From positions 1-23,667 of the forward strand of contig PDHQ01000447.1 in NCBI GenBank assembly GCA_003339415.1: a DNA stretch of 23,667 nucleotides, given 5' to 3'. Origin of the DNA: Ophiocordyceps camponoti-saundersi (nom. inval.) (Eukaryota; Ascomycota; Sordariomycetes; Hypocreales; Ophiocordycipitaceae). The notes beneath the pieces were generated by a model. The model worked only from the letters and a program-made list of their open reading frames with translations. It was not told the DNA's origin and ran no database searches. Of the stretch, positions 11,063 through 21,092 are shown in pieces. Made by a program: the position numbers and the translations under genes. Positions within the stretch are counted from its first letter, which is position 1; each line of letters begins with the position of its first letter.

Positions 11063-12200
11063 ACTAAGTTTAAGCTAAGATAGCTAAGCTAAGTTATATA
11101 CTTATAAGTAAAGTCTAGCGTAGCTAGTTACGTGGGCCCCCTTAATACTCCCTTTTAAGCCTGCTTAAATAAGCGGAAAATAGTTATCTTATATTATAAA
11201 GCGCGGTAAATAATAAAATAGTAAAAATAGCGTTTTTAAGCTTTTCTTAAAAGGCCGGCAAAGGGCTTAAATAGCTTAAAAATATAATAAAAAGAGAGAT
11301 CTTAAAAGATTAAATTAAGTCCTAGATAAAGTTATTCTATTCTAAATTAGTTAATTAGTATAGGAAATAGTAGAAAATAATAGAAATAGGCCTTTTTAAT
11401 CTGTCTTAAGGGGCCTTAAAGAGGCTAATCTAAGCTTTTTAAAAGGTTAAATTAAGCTGTTAAGAGGGCTTAAAACGCTTATATAAAAAGTATTAAGAGG
11501 CCTAATTTAAAAGAAAATTCCTTTTTTTATAAAAAGCTAAAAATAAGCTATAAGCCTTATAGCTATATATAGAGAGAGGTATTATTATTTATATCGCTTT
11601 ATAGGGGAATATTATTAAAATTATATAAGTTAATATATCTAATAATAAGGGGCCTAGAGGCGCTTACTATTAATACTTTTAAAACTAGAATAGCCTTTTA
11701 GAGGTGTATTAAAAGGTATATATTATAAAATCGGCGGCGGTATAAAGCTAAGCTAATAATAAGGTTAATAATCGTAATAAGCCTTATCCGTTCTATCTTA
11801 ATCGATACCTGCCTCTCTAGAACGATTTATTCCGTCCTTATCGATAGCTATAGCGCGATATTAATTACTTTTTTTCCTTAAAATCCCCCTTTTAAGTACT
11901 AAATCCCCTAGTAATAGAAATCTCACACTATATTATTTATTAGTTTTTTAATTTAATTAATCGGTTTATTTAGTATTAGTGCCTTTATTATTAAATAATA
12001 TAAAGGTATTATAAGCTTTATTATCGGGCGCCCTAAGCTTATTTAATAACGTATAAGGGCTGCTATTTATTTTATTTTTAGCCTTAAAAGGTAAGATTAT
12101 AATCCTTAGGTTAGAAAAATATAATATATAGATATATTTAGCGTATTAGAGACGCTATAAAGGCTTTAGAAGTATAGGAAATGCTAAAAAATAATAGTAA
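11063..12200. other. Relic of unknown origin with higher GC than its flanks
   Basis: This region keeps more C and G than its neighbours. It includes GGGCCCCC near 11134, GGCCGGC near 11252 and several related motifs of the type CTTAAAAGG or AAGAGGCC. The + strand from about 11760 to 12200 can be read as a long protein-like frame interrupted only by TAA and TAG, but I recognise no domain. An imperfect inverted repeat lies around 11980-12010. It may be a separate, younger or less mutated insertion. Confidence 0.4.
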
Positions 12201-13200
12201 TTTATATAAATAAGGAAGGAGATTTATATATAAGTTAGATAAGGAAAAAGGGGTATATTATATAAGATATATTATAAAAAAGTAAGGTAATAAGAGTAAG
12301 GTAAGTTTTATTAATATTTTTATTATAGTATTTTAGATAATAGCTTTAATAAACTCCTAATTAATATTAAACTAATTTCGGGAAAAGATTAAATTATACT
12401 TAATCTAATATTAAGTATAGGAGGAAAGTATATATATAGGAAGAAAAGGGGGAACATATATAAGGATATTTTATATATAAGTAAGGCTTAGAATCTTTTT
12501 AATAAATAAAATATAAATAATAATTAAAAATTAAAAAAAATATATTTTTAGTAATAATAATTTTTATTAACTCTTATATATATATTATAAAAGCTAACTA
12601 ATACTAATTAATAGTTAAAATTTAGTTAATTATAAATTAGTAAGGAATTAAATAATTAACTTTAATAATAAACTAATATAAAAATAACTATATAAAGGTA
12701 AATTATAATTAATTAAAAAGTTAATAAAAGACTATATAGGACTTTTTCTAAAACTTTTAAAAAAATTAACTTAAAAACTTTATAATATTTATTAGAAGCT
12801 AGTTTAAACTATTACTTATAATAATAAGCACCCCCCTAAAAATAAAATAAAACTTTTAAAATATTATAATAAATTAACTTAAAAGGCTTTTAGATATATA
12901 AAGATCTTAAAGCGATATTAGAATAAGTTTAACTTAAACTAATAAGATAATAATATTTTCAAAGATTATAAAAACTAGGAAATAATTAAACTTATAATAA
13001 TAAGATTTATCTTATTTATTAAAAATAATAAATATCTTTCTAGCCTCGCCTTATTTAGTATCTTTTAAAAATATTTTAATAGCTAAAAAGTAAAAGTATA
13101 AGAAATAGGATAAGTTTTTATAAAAAACCTTATTAGAAGCTTTCTTATTAGATAAAGTATTTATATTAGAAAATCTAAAAAACCCGCTTTAAAAAAACTT
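12201..13200. other. Unassigned AT-rich relic sequence
   Basis: No gene was recognised. A small hairpin (TATACTTAAT/ATTAAGTATA, 5-base loop) lies near 12394-12419. Positions 12600-13000 can be read as broken protein-like frames on the + strand but match nothing I know. Confidence 0.45.
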
Positions 13201-13361
13201 ATAATAATAATAATAATACGCTAATATACTTTATATAGCTTAAAACTATCTTATATATATTCTAAAAGGGGGAAAAACTAGAAAACTTAAAGTAAAACCC
13301 TCCCCTTAAGCGTTACCTTAGCTTTAGGTTAGATACCGCTTATACTTAATATTTTATATAT

Positions 13362-13379
13362 TTAATAAGTTAAGTAATA
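13362..13379. repeat. Left 18-bp target-site duplication of SINE-like element
   Basis: TTAATAAGTTAAGTAATA is identical to 14078-14095. The length suits target-primed reverse transcription rather than a cut-and-paste transposon. The first few bases could also belong to the TTAA tail, so the true duplication may be 14-18 bp. Confidence 0.9.
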
Positions 13380-13455
13380 CTATTCTAGCATAACAGTTAT
13401 ATTCCTAAAACGACCCTTTTTTAAAAGGTAGTCGGTTTAAATCTAGCGAATAGCA
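13380..13455 (+). promoter_or_regulatory. tRNA-like Pol III promoter (A and B boxes)
   Basis: TAGCATAACAGT at 13386-13397 fits the A-box consensus TRGCNNARYNGG at all but the last base. GGTTTAAATCT at 13434-13444 fits the B box GGTTCGANTCC, allowing for RIP-type transitions. The ends CTATTC (13380-13385) and GAATAG (13448-13453) would form an acceptor-like stem, and ACCCT/AAGGT around TTTTTAA could form an anticodon-like arm. Spacing does not give a canonical cloverleaf: the D-arm side is too long and the variable loop too short. I therefore call it tRNA-derived rather than a tRNA gene. Confidence 0.65.
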
Positions 13456-14077
13456 CGGGGGCTTAGAGGACCCCCTAACTAAGGTAGCGTAGCTATATAG
13501 CGCTTATAAATAAATACGGTAGCCTAGATTAAGTTAGATAAATAATCTTCCTAGTATAAGGCTACTAGAAGGCTCTCCGCGGAGCGTAGCTATAGGCGGC
13601 ACGTGCTCTACGTAATAGGGCGCTATATAGGTCCTTATATTATTAGACCCCGCTATAAAGTCAGACTCCGATAGCTTACCTAAGGCTTAAGATAGCTTAG
13701 TTAATTTAATTAATTTATAGCGCTATTACTTACTTATATATATATATAAGGGGGCTTTAAACTTTCTAACTTAAGTAGAGCAGAGCGAAGTAAACCTTAT
13801 AGCGGACCCTTATAGTAGCTATAGCGATAATAATATAGCCGGATTAACTATGCCCCTAAGCTATAATAAGCTTAATATACTAGACCGCCGCGTACCTTAT
13901 TAAGACCTTAAAGGGGTGCTTAACTTAGTAGTATATAGTTAATTAAGGGGGGTTTTACTTAGATAGTCCCTACCTAAGGTTTCTCTTATTAGGTCCTAAA
14001 GGACCTATTAGCTTTATATATAATAGAAGTTCTAAATACTTAGTATTAAGTTCCTAGCGTAATAATTAATTAATTAA
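13380..14077 (+). mobile_element. SINE-like retroposon with tRNA-like head
   Basis: This 698-bp insertion sits inside the left inverted-repeat arm. It is flanked by a perfect 18-bp direct repeat, and the sequence is absent from the right arm, where about 20902-20919 is the matching empty site. It starts with a tRNA-like segment (13380-13455) and ends in a short TTAA repeat (about 14062-14077). Both are hallmarks of tRNA-derived SINEs mobilised by a LINE. It keeps more GC, CpA and TpG than its surroundings, so it is younger or less mutated. The body has hairpins at 13572-13581 (CTCCGCGGAG) and 13991-14006 (AGGTCC, TAAA loop, GGACCT). It is long for a SINE, and I see no coding region. Confidence 0.78.
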
Positions 14078-14095
14078 TTAATAAGTTAAGTAATA
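14078..14095. repeat. Right 18-bp target-site duplication of SINE-like element
   Basis: Identical to 13362-13379. After it, homology with the right inverted-repeat arm resumes at once. Confidence 0.9.
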
Positions 14096-15782
14096 ACTAA
14101 TAATTAAGAAGCTAATATTTTTTTTAAAGTAGACTTTATAGTAATAAAAGTATATATAAACTAAGTTTAGTATAAAGTTTATATAGCTTACTTATTCTCT
14201 TAGCTATTATTATCGCTATAAACTAAATTTTTATAATTAATTAAAGTAGCTTTAATAATTTAATTAATTAAAGCTTTATTAATATAATTAAAAAATATAT
14301 AAAAGTTTTATTATCTTATAATAAACCTTATAATAGCTAATTTTAAAAGATAGCTAAATTATTATAATAAAGCTATAGATAAGTTTAGGGAAAGGGTTAG
14401 GGAAAATATTATTATATTTACTTTTTAGCGTTTTCGCCTTTATTATTATTAGACTCCGGTTAATATTAAAAGTAGAGAAGGGGTAATATATATAAAGTTT
14501 TAGTTTAGAAACTTTTAAAATTAGGAAATATATATATCTTTCGCTTAATCTTATACCGCTCTTATTTTAAGATAAAATTAACTTTACTTAAAATAAGATT
14601 TTTAATAAGAAGTAATAATATAATCTTTTCTTATAAGCTGCAAAATAAATAAACTCGCCTTTTATATATAAAATAGTAAAGTATTTATTATATTATAGCT
14701 TTATAATATAATATTTAGTAATATATTTAAATTAATAATATTTAAAATATTATTAAAGTTAGATTCTTAATATATATAATTTAATATTAAAAATCTCCAC
14801 TTATATTATTATATTTTTATTATATATTTAATTTTTATCTATTATATTATTAATAATAATTATTAAATAATTTTATTAAGTTTTTAAATAATATTTTTTT
14901 ATATATAATTATATTATTAAGATTTTATTTAAAAACTTAATCTTTTTCTAAAAAGCTTTCTTATTATTTTATTATAAAGTTTATATTAATATTTTTTTTA
15001 TAATAAAAATATAACTTTTACTAGTAAAGTATATTTTTTCTTTAAAAGCGGTATAAAGCTATTTTAAATTAGATTAAAACTTATAAATAATATTTTAAAT
15101 ATTATTATAATATTATTATTAAGTAATTTCCTTATTATAAGGGCTTAGCTTTACTTATAAAAGTTATAATTAATATTTATTATAATTACTTTTAAGCTTT
15201 AAACTTAAAGTAAAATAATAATAAAATTAAAATAAATTATAAGCTATTACTTATATCGCTTTAAAATTTATATATACTTTTTAATAGTTTTCTTTATTAC
15301 TTTAGCTATAATTATAGCTTATATTAAAAAAGTTCTAGTCCCCTTAAAGCTATAAAGAAAGGAAATTATAGCTATAATAGCTAAAAAGATATTATTAACT
15401 AATAAAATCGGAGTAAAGGGGGCGCCTCCTTAAATCTTCTTAAACTTTATTATTTATTTAATAATTATTTATATAAAAATAAAAATATTTTTTAAAATAA
15501 TTTTATTAATATTTACCTTAGCTTTTAATAAGGTAATAAATATAATAAACTTTTAAATTTAAAATTATTATAATTCGGAGTAAAGCTATATTCTAAGTAA
15601 AAAGTTTTTATAGTTATAATTAACTTATATAATATTACCCTTCTTTTTAAAGTTACTTTAAGCGCGGCTTATTATTATTATAAAGTAATAAAAAAAGCGG
15701 AGTCTACTTATAATATAAAAATAAAAAGTTTATATTTATATTAATATAAGCGTAAAATTTATAAAATATATAAAAATTAATA

Positions 15783-15918
15783 TTTTAAGAAAACTTAAAA
15801 ATATTCTAAATTTAAATAAGCCCCTAAGTTAGCTATTTTAAGTATTTAAAAAAACCTCCTTTAAACTTAAACTTATAATCTTTAAAAAATTACTTTTAAA
15901 AGCTAAAATAAAAGCGAA
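15783..15918. other. Spacer between inverted-repeat arms, left part
   Basis: This is unique sequence between the left arm and the LTR element, ending in the target GCGAA. Before the LTR element arrived it was continuous with 17774 onward. No gene was seen. Confidence 0.6.
15914..15918. repeat. Left target-site duplication GCGAA
   Basis: A perfect 5-bp match to 17769-17773 on the far side of the LTR element. Five bases is the usual duplication made by LTR-retrotransposon integrases. Confidence 0.93.
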
Positions 15919-16128
15919 TATAAAGGTCTTATTAAAGCGATTATAGAAGTAAGCTAAAATAGAGTTATAATTAAAGCTATCGAAGAGAGGAAGGAGAAAG
16001 GAGAGAAGCCCCCTTCCTAAGCTAGCTATATACCCCGCGCGATAACTAAGCGCTATCGGGAAAACCTAAATATATCCGCTATAATCCCCCCTATCTAGCT
16101 ACGATTAGTTATAAACTAATCCCTTATA
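15919..16128. repeat. Left LTR of 1850-bp element
   Basis: A 210-bp repeat of 17559-17768. The differences I see are all transitions. It includes the shared CG-containing core CCCCGCGCGATAACTAAGCG. Confidence 0.95.
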
Positions 16129-16263
16129 TAGCCCCCTCTTTAAGCTAGCTAAGGAAGTAGGAGTATAGGACGGAAAAGTTACGTACTATTACGCTAGTAA
16201 GATATTTTATATAGTCCCTAGCTAATAGCTTAATAGCCTCCGTAGAGATAAGGATAAGAGGGC

Positions 16264-16306
16264 GGAAAAGCTCCCTTATAGCCCGAGGATTTAAACCCCG
16301 ATCCTT
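16264..16306 (-). other. tRNA T-arm-like sequence inside the LTR element
   Basis: On the minus strand, GGTTTAAATCC (complement of about 16288-16298) matches a B box or T-loop with one RIP-type change, flanked by a near-complete T-stem (four of five pairs). Downstream bases do not fold into a convincing anticodon arm. It could be a decayed tRNA, an internal Pol III box or chance. Confidence 0.35.
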
Positions 16307-17086
16307 ATAAGGAAGATTCTAATAAGCTTAGAATCGTAATATTACTTAAGGTAAGAATTAATAAACTTATATACTAATAGTAAAAACTTACTTATATAGC
16401 TAGCGTATAGAACTAAGTAGTATTATACTAGTTACGAGAAGCTTAGAGAATAACTTAATCGCGGTAAATAGTAAAACTAGCTATATATTTATTATTATAT
16501 ACTGCTAGCGCTAATTTATAAGCTAGAGCGTAATATAACTATAATATATACTTATTAATAAATTTACGCGCCTAAGCTACGCGCGGACTATCCTTATATA
16601 AGGTAATATAATAAGGCTAGAAATTACTTAAGCTATAATATCTAGCGTATACTTATCCCTCTTTACTTATTATCCCTCTAATTAAAATACTCCGGATTTA
16701 CCTCTAATTTCCTTACTTTACTTATAAAAAGCCTTAACTTTAAAATCTCTATTTATTTACGAAGCTTTAGATAGTTACGCTTAAAATAACTAATCTAATT
16801 ATACTAATAGTAACGCTAGCGCTTAATAGTGCTAGAATAAGATTATATAAACGCGATATTTATTAGGTTAGTAAAATAGGGGGGCGGCAAATTAACTAGC
16901 GTATTAGGAATATTCCTAGAACTAAATACTTTATCGAAGCCTCGGAGAAGGCTAGCGAAGGCCGCGTATATTATAAGCTAGTTCTTACGATCTAAGCGCT
17001 CTTATAGCTCCTTATATAGCCTAGATAAGAGTAGAATAATCTTAGCGTAGTTAGACTAGTTTAATAGTCCGGCCTCGAAGAGGGCA

Positions 17087-17232
17087 TATTCTTACCTTAT
17101 AACGTATTCTCCGAGGGGCTCTAATAGCCCTTAACGTATTTTAATTAAGGAAAGACCGTATATTCCTACCTTATAATATATTCTCTAAGGGGCTTTAATA
17201 GCTCCTAATATATCCTAACTAAGGAAAAACTT
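17087..17232. repeat. 74-bp tandem duplication
   Basis: Two adjacent copies of a 74-bp unit start at 17087 and 17161. Each holds a small hairpin of the type GGGGCT...AGCCCT. The differences are transitions, so the duplication predates or accompanied RIP. Confidence 0.88.
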
Positions 17233-17558
17233 ACTTAGCGCTTCTTATAGCTCTCCCTAAGAAGCTTAGAGATATACGCTAAAAAGGCTTTAAGCTAGTA
17301 AGAAAAATTTATAGCTATAGTAATATATAGAAAGAATATTTACTAGAAAGTACTAAAATAAGAAAAAATATAGTAGAACTAAGACTTAGGCTCCCTAATT
17401 ATAGCTCCGTCGATCGTAAATTTAGTATATATAGCGGCTAGCTAAGAGTCTAGGCCGGAATAAGCTAAGAGCGTCTCTAATATAAGTAGAATTTAATAGC
17501 GTTCTATACTAAGATCTTACTCTTATATTTAGTTAGCGGTAAGAGGAGCTTTAATTAA

Positions 17559-17768
17559 TATAAAGGTTTTACTAAGGTAATTATAAAAGTAAGCTAAAGT
17601 AAAGTTATAATTAAAGCTATTAAAAAGAGGAAGGAGAAGGGAGAGAAGCCCCTTTCCTAAGCTAGCTATATACCCCGCGCGATAACTAAGCGCTATCGGG
17701 AAGACCTAAATATATCCGCTATAATCCCCCTTATCTAGCTACGATTAGTTATAAACTAATCCCTTATA
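17559..17768. repeat. Right LTR of 1850-bp element
   Basis: A 210-bp partner of 15919-16128 with the same termini, followed immediately by GCGAA. A weak purine tract (AAGAGGAG, 17541-17548) lies just upstream and might be the polypurine primer. Confidence 0.95.
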
Positions 17769-17773
17769 GCGAA
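17769..17773. repeat. Right target-site duplication GCGAA
   Basis: Identical to 15914-15918. Confidence 0.93.
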
Positions 17774-19194
17774 TTAGAATATTATTAAACTTATATTATA
17801 ATATTAATAATAATCTTAATAAGGACTAAGCTTAGATACCTAAAATAATTAAGATTTGCTTAATACTTAAGCTTTATTATTAGAACCTTTTACTTAAATT
17901 TAACTTAATTAATAACTAATTATATATTAGTTATAAAACTCGGAAGGTATTATTTAAAAAGCTTAGTCCTTACTTAATATTTTTATAAAAGACTTTTTAA
18001 TAAGTATAGCTAAACTTAATCTTAATAGCTAAAATAATTATTAAAATATTAGAATTAATTTATACTAATATTAATAAAGATTATTATTAAAAACTCTTTA
18101 ATTTTAAAATAAACTAATACTTAATATTATTACTTTTATTACTCTTCCCTTACTTAATTTTCCTAATATTTATATTAGCGCGGATATTATTATTAAGTTT
18201 ACTAAAGTTTAGGGTAAAAATACCTTATATATAAAAAAACTATATAACTTTTTAAATAATAAAGTTTATATTTTAATAAATACTTATTATATTTTAAAAA
18301 TTTATCTTTTTTATTTTTATATAATTTTTCTATATATTTTTTTTAGCTAAGCTTAATATTATTACCTTAATTATAATAACTAATCTTTAACTTTGCGCGA
18401 AATATATCTTTAAATATAAAAATACTTTAATATAAATATTAATTATTTTTATTATTATATAAATTAGATAATTATTATATATTTATCTATTTATACTTTA
18501 TTCCCTTATAATAAGCTTTATAAAGTTTTATAAAAGTTATTTAATAAACTAAACCTTTACTAATATACTTTTAAATTAAAGTATACCGGTAATACTTCTT
18601 TTTAGATATTTCTTATTAATATATATTAAAGTAACTTTAAACTTAAATTTACTTTTTTTTAATTAGCTAAGAATATTAAATTTTTTATATTTAACTTTTA
18701 TTCCTCTCTTAAGACTATACTTACTTATTAATCTAATATTTTATAATATATTTAATAGCCTGCCTAGGCTTAACCTTTACCTATTATAACTTTTTCGGAT
18801 TCTTTTTACTTTAATTATTAGTATTAAAAAACTCTTAATTAAAGTTCGAGCTAATATTAAGAAGATAATTATATTAGTTCCCCTTATACTTTAATTTTAA
18901 CCTTTTTATAAAATTAGAAATATTTTATTTATAGTAAGCTTAGTTATTAGTTAACTAAGTATTTAAATAATAAAAGCTAAAACTCTTAACGTTTTTTCCT
19001 TACTTATTATTAATTTATAAATTATAAAGTTAATTTTAAAGCGTATATTACTAATTATAAAAAAGTTAAAAAAAATACTAAAAAATAATACTAATAATAG
19101 TTAAGTATTTCTAACCTCTAAACTTATTAAAATACTATATTATATATTAATATTTATATAATTTATATATATTTTAAATACTTTTTAAATTATA
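17774..19194. other. Spacer between inverted-repeat arms, right part
   Basis: About 1.4 kb of AT-rich sequence that is not repeated in the other arm. On the + strand, about 18750-19130 gives a protein-like frame interrupted only by TAA or TAG, which suggests a decayed gene. I could not match it to a family. No RNA gene or promoter was recognised. Confidence 0.5.
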
Positions 19195-21092
19195 AAAGTT
19201 AATAAAATACCTTTAAAACTTTTATATATTCTACGGATCTTGCGCTTATAGTAACGCGGATATAAACCTCTTATTTTTATATTATAAGCGGACTCCGCTC
19301 TTTCCGTTACCTTATAGCGATAGCCTTAAGCCGCGCCTAGAGCGACTCCGGGGGGGAGGGTAACGCTATATAAGTCGATTATAACCGCGAAAATTTTTTA
19401 CTTAGAATATAGCTTTACTTTAAATTATAATAAACTTAAACTTAAAAATTTACTATATTTTTTACCTTATTAAAAGCTAAGGTAAATATTAGTAAGATTA
19501 TTTCGGGGGACGCCTTAATTTTCGTATAAGTAATAGTTAAATAAGTAGCGGAATCTAAGAGGGTTTAGGGAGGCGCCCCCCCTACTCTAACTTCGTTAAT
19601 TAGTAATATTTCCTTAGCTATTACGGCCGCGGTTTCCTCTTTTTTCTATAGCTTCGAGGGGAGCGGAACTCCTTTAATATAAGCTATAATTATAGCTAAA
19701 ATACTAGAGAAAACTATTAAAAAATAAATTCCTAAGTAATATAAATATTAGCTTATAATTTACTTTAACCTTATCGCTACTTTACTTTAAGTTTAAGGCC
19801 TTAAAATAATTATAATAAATATTAACTATAAACTTTATAAATAAGGCTAAGCTTTTATAATAAGGAAATTACTTAGTAGTAATATTATAATAATATTTTA
19901 AGATATTATTTATAAGTTTTAGTTTAATTTAAAATAGCTTTATATTATTTTCGGAGAAAAAGTACGCTTAATTAGCGGAGGTTATACTTTTATTATAAAG
20001 GGGGTATTAGTATAAGCTTTATAGCGGGGCGGTAAGAAAGCTTTTTAGAAAAAAATTAAGTTTTTAAATAAAGTTTTAATAATATAATTATATATAAAAA
20101 GATATTATTTAAAAATTTAGCGGAGTTTCTTTATAGTTATTATTAATAGCGTAATAAATATAAATTAAATTTATAATAAGGGTATAATAATATAAGCGGA
20201 GATTTTTAACGCGGAATTTTATAAGCTAAAAGTTTAACCTTAGTAATATTTTAAATATTACTAGCTTAAATATATTACTAAATATTATATAGCGAAATTA
20301 TAATATAGCTAATATTTTACTTTTTTATATATAAAAAGTAAGTTAGCTTATTTTATAATATATAAAAAAAAGCTATATTATTACCCTCTTTATTAAGGGA
20401 CTTATTTTAAATAAAGTTAACTTTACCTTAAAATAAGAGCGGCGTAAGATTAAGCGAAGGATATTTATATTTCCTAACTTTAGAGATTTATAAATTAAAA
20501 CTTTATATATATTACCCCTTCTCCCCCTCTAGCGCTAACTAAAGTTTAGTAATAGCTAAGGCGGAAATATTAGAGAGTAAATATAATAGCTTTATTTTTA
20601 ACCCCTTCTCCGAACTTACTTATAGCTTTATTATAATAATTAGGCCGCTTTTCGGAACTAGCTATTATAAAGTTTATTATAAGCTAATAAAACCTCTATA
20701 TATTTCTTAATTATATTAATAAAGCTTTAATTAAATAGATTATTTAAGATATTATAATTAAGCGCGAAAATTTAATTTATAATAATAATAACGCTTAGGA
20801 AGATAAGTAGCTATATAGACTCTATATTAGACCCGGACTATGCGTACTCTTATTACCGCAAACTCCGCTCCGGAGGAAATATTAGCTCCTTATTTGCTTA
20901 TTATTACTAGACCTATCTAAGGTATAGAGTGCCGGGTGCGGACCTAGTCTAGCCTTAAACTAAGGTAACGCTTAAGGGGAGGGTTTTACTTTAAGTTTTC
21001 TAGTTTTTCCTACTTTTAGAATATAAGTAGGATAGTTCTAAGCTATATTAAGTATACTAGTATATAAATATTATTATTATTATTATTATTAA
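19195..21092 (+). repeat. Right arm of large inverted repeat (about 1.9-kb unit)
   Basis: This is the reverse-complement partner of 13201-15782 and the better preserved copy, with CG-rich patches at 19240-19350, 19500-19680 and 20830-20960 that have become AT in the left arm. It ends in an ATT tract at 21070-21092, as the left arm does. A strong short palindrome, AGCGGACTCCGCT, lies near 19288. The tract at one end would suit a LINE-type retroposon tail, while the paired arms would suit a foldback element. I recognise no coding domain. It holds the empty site of the SINE-like insertion. Confidence 0.9.

Larger units (their letters stand above)
13201..15782 (-). repeat. Left arm of large inverted repeat (about 1.9-kb unit plus insertion)
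   Basis: The reverse complement aligns from end to end with 19195-21092. Anchors are a perfect 40-bp match between 13281-13320 and 20961-21000, long matches between 14100-15000 and about 20000-20900, and an inner anchor between 15696-15733 and 19262-19296. Without the 698-bp insertion and one copy of its duplication, this arm is about 1.87 kb, close to the right arm's 1.9 kb. The outer end is a TAA/ATT tract (13201-13218). The arm is much more AT-rich than the right one, and most differences are C-to-T or G-to-A. I found no recognisable protein domain, so the family is unassigned. Confidence 0.9.
15919..17768. mobile_element. Non-autonomous short LTR retrotransposon (1850 bp)
   Basis: Two 210-bp direct LTRs (15919-16128 and 17559-17768) flank a 1430-bp interior, and the whole is bracketed by a perfect 5-bp duplication, GCGAA. 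The termini TATAAAGG and CCCTTATA fit RIP-altered TG...CA ends. The interior is too short for gag-pol, and no RT, integrase or protease motif is seen, so it must have relied on another element (LARD or TRIM type). TAGCCCCCTC directly after the left LTR could be a primer-binding site with TGG changed to TAG, in which case transcription runs on the + strand. The interior keeps more C and G than its surroundings. Parts of it, for example 16180-16490, read as protein-like + frames broken only by TAA or TAG, but I cannot name a product. Confidence 0.92.

Noticed and set aside
13380..13455. A functional tRNA gene (Lys-like UUU anticodon arm)
   Set aside because: The A box, B box and acceptor-like stem are present, but the D-arm side is too long and the variable loop too short for a canonical cloverleaf. 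It also starts exactly at the edge of an insertion with a target duplication, so a tRNA-derived retroposon head is the better reading.
14383..14402. Interstitial telomere repeat (two TTAGGG-like motifs)
   Set aside because: Only two imperfect units are present, and the homologous place in the right arm reads differently (near 20605-20625). They arose by mutation in the left arm and are not telomeric.
20740..20830. Tc1/mariner transposase from an Asn-rich run resembling a mutated DNA-binding Asp motif
   Set aside because: The surrounding frame did not stay in phase when codon positions were checked, and no second catalytic region was seen.
13201..21092. Single DNA transposon with short terminal inverted repeats
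   Set aside because: The similarity is not confined to the ends but runs the full 1.9 kb of each arm. No transposase motif or clear outer target duplication was found, so I kept it as an inverted-repeat pair.
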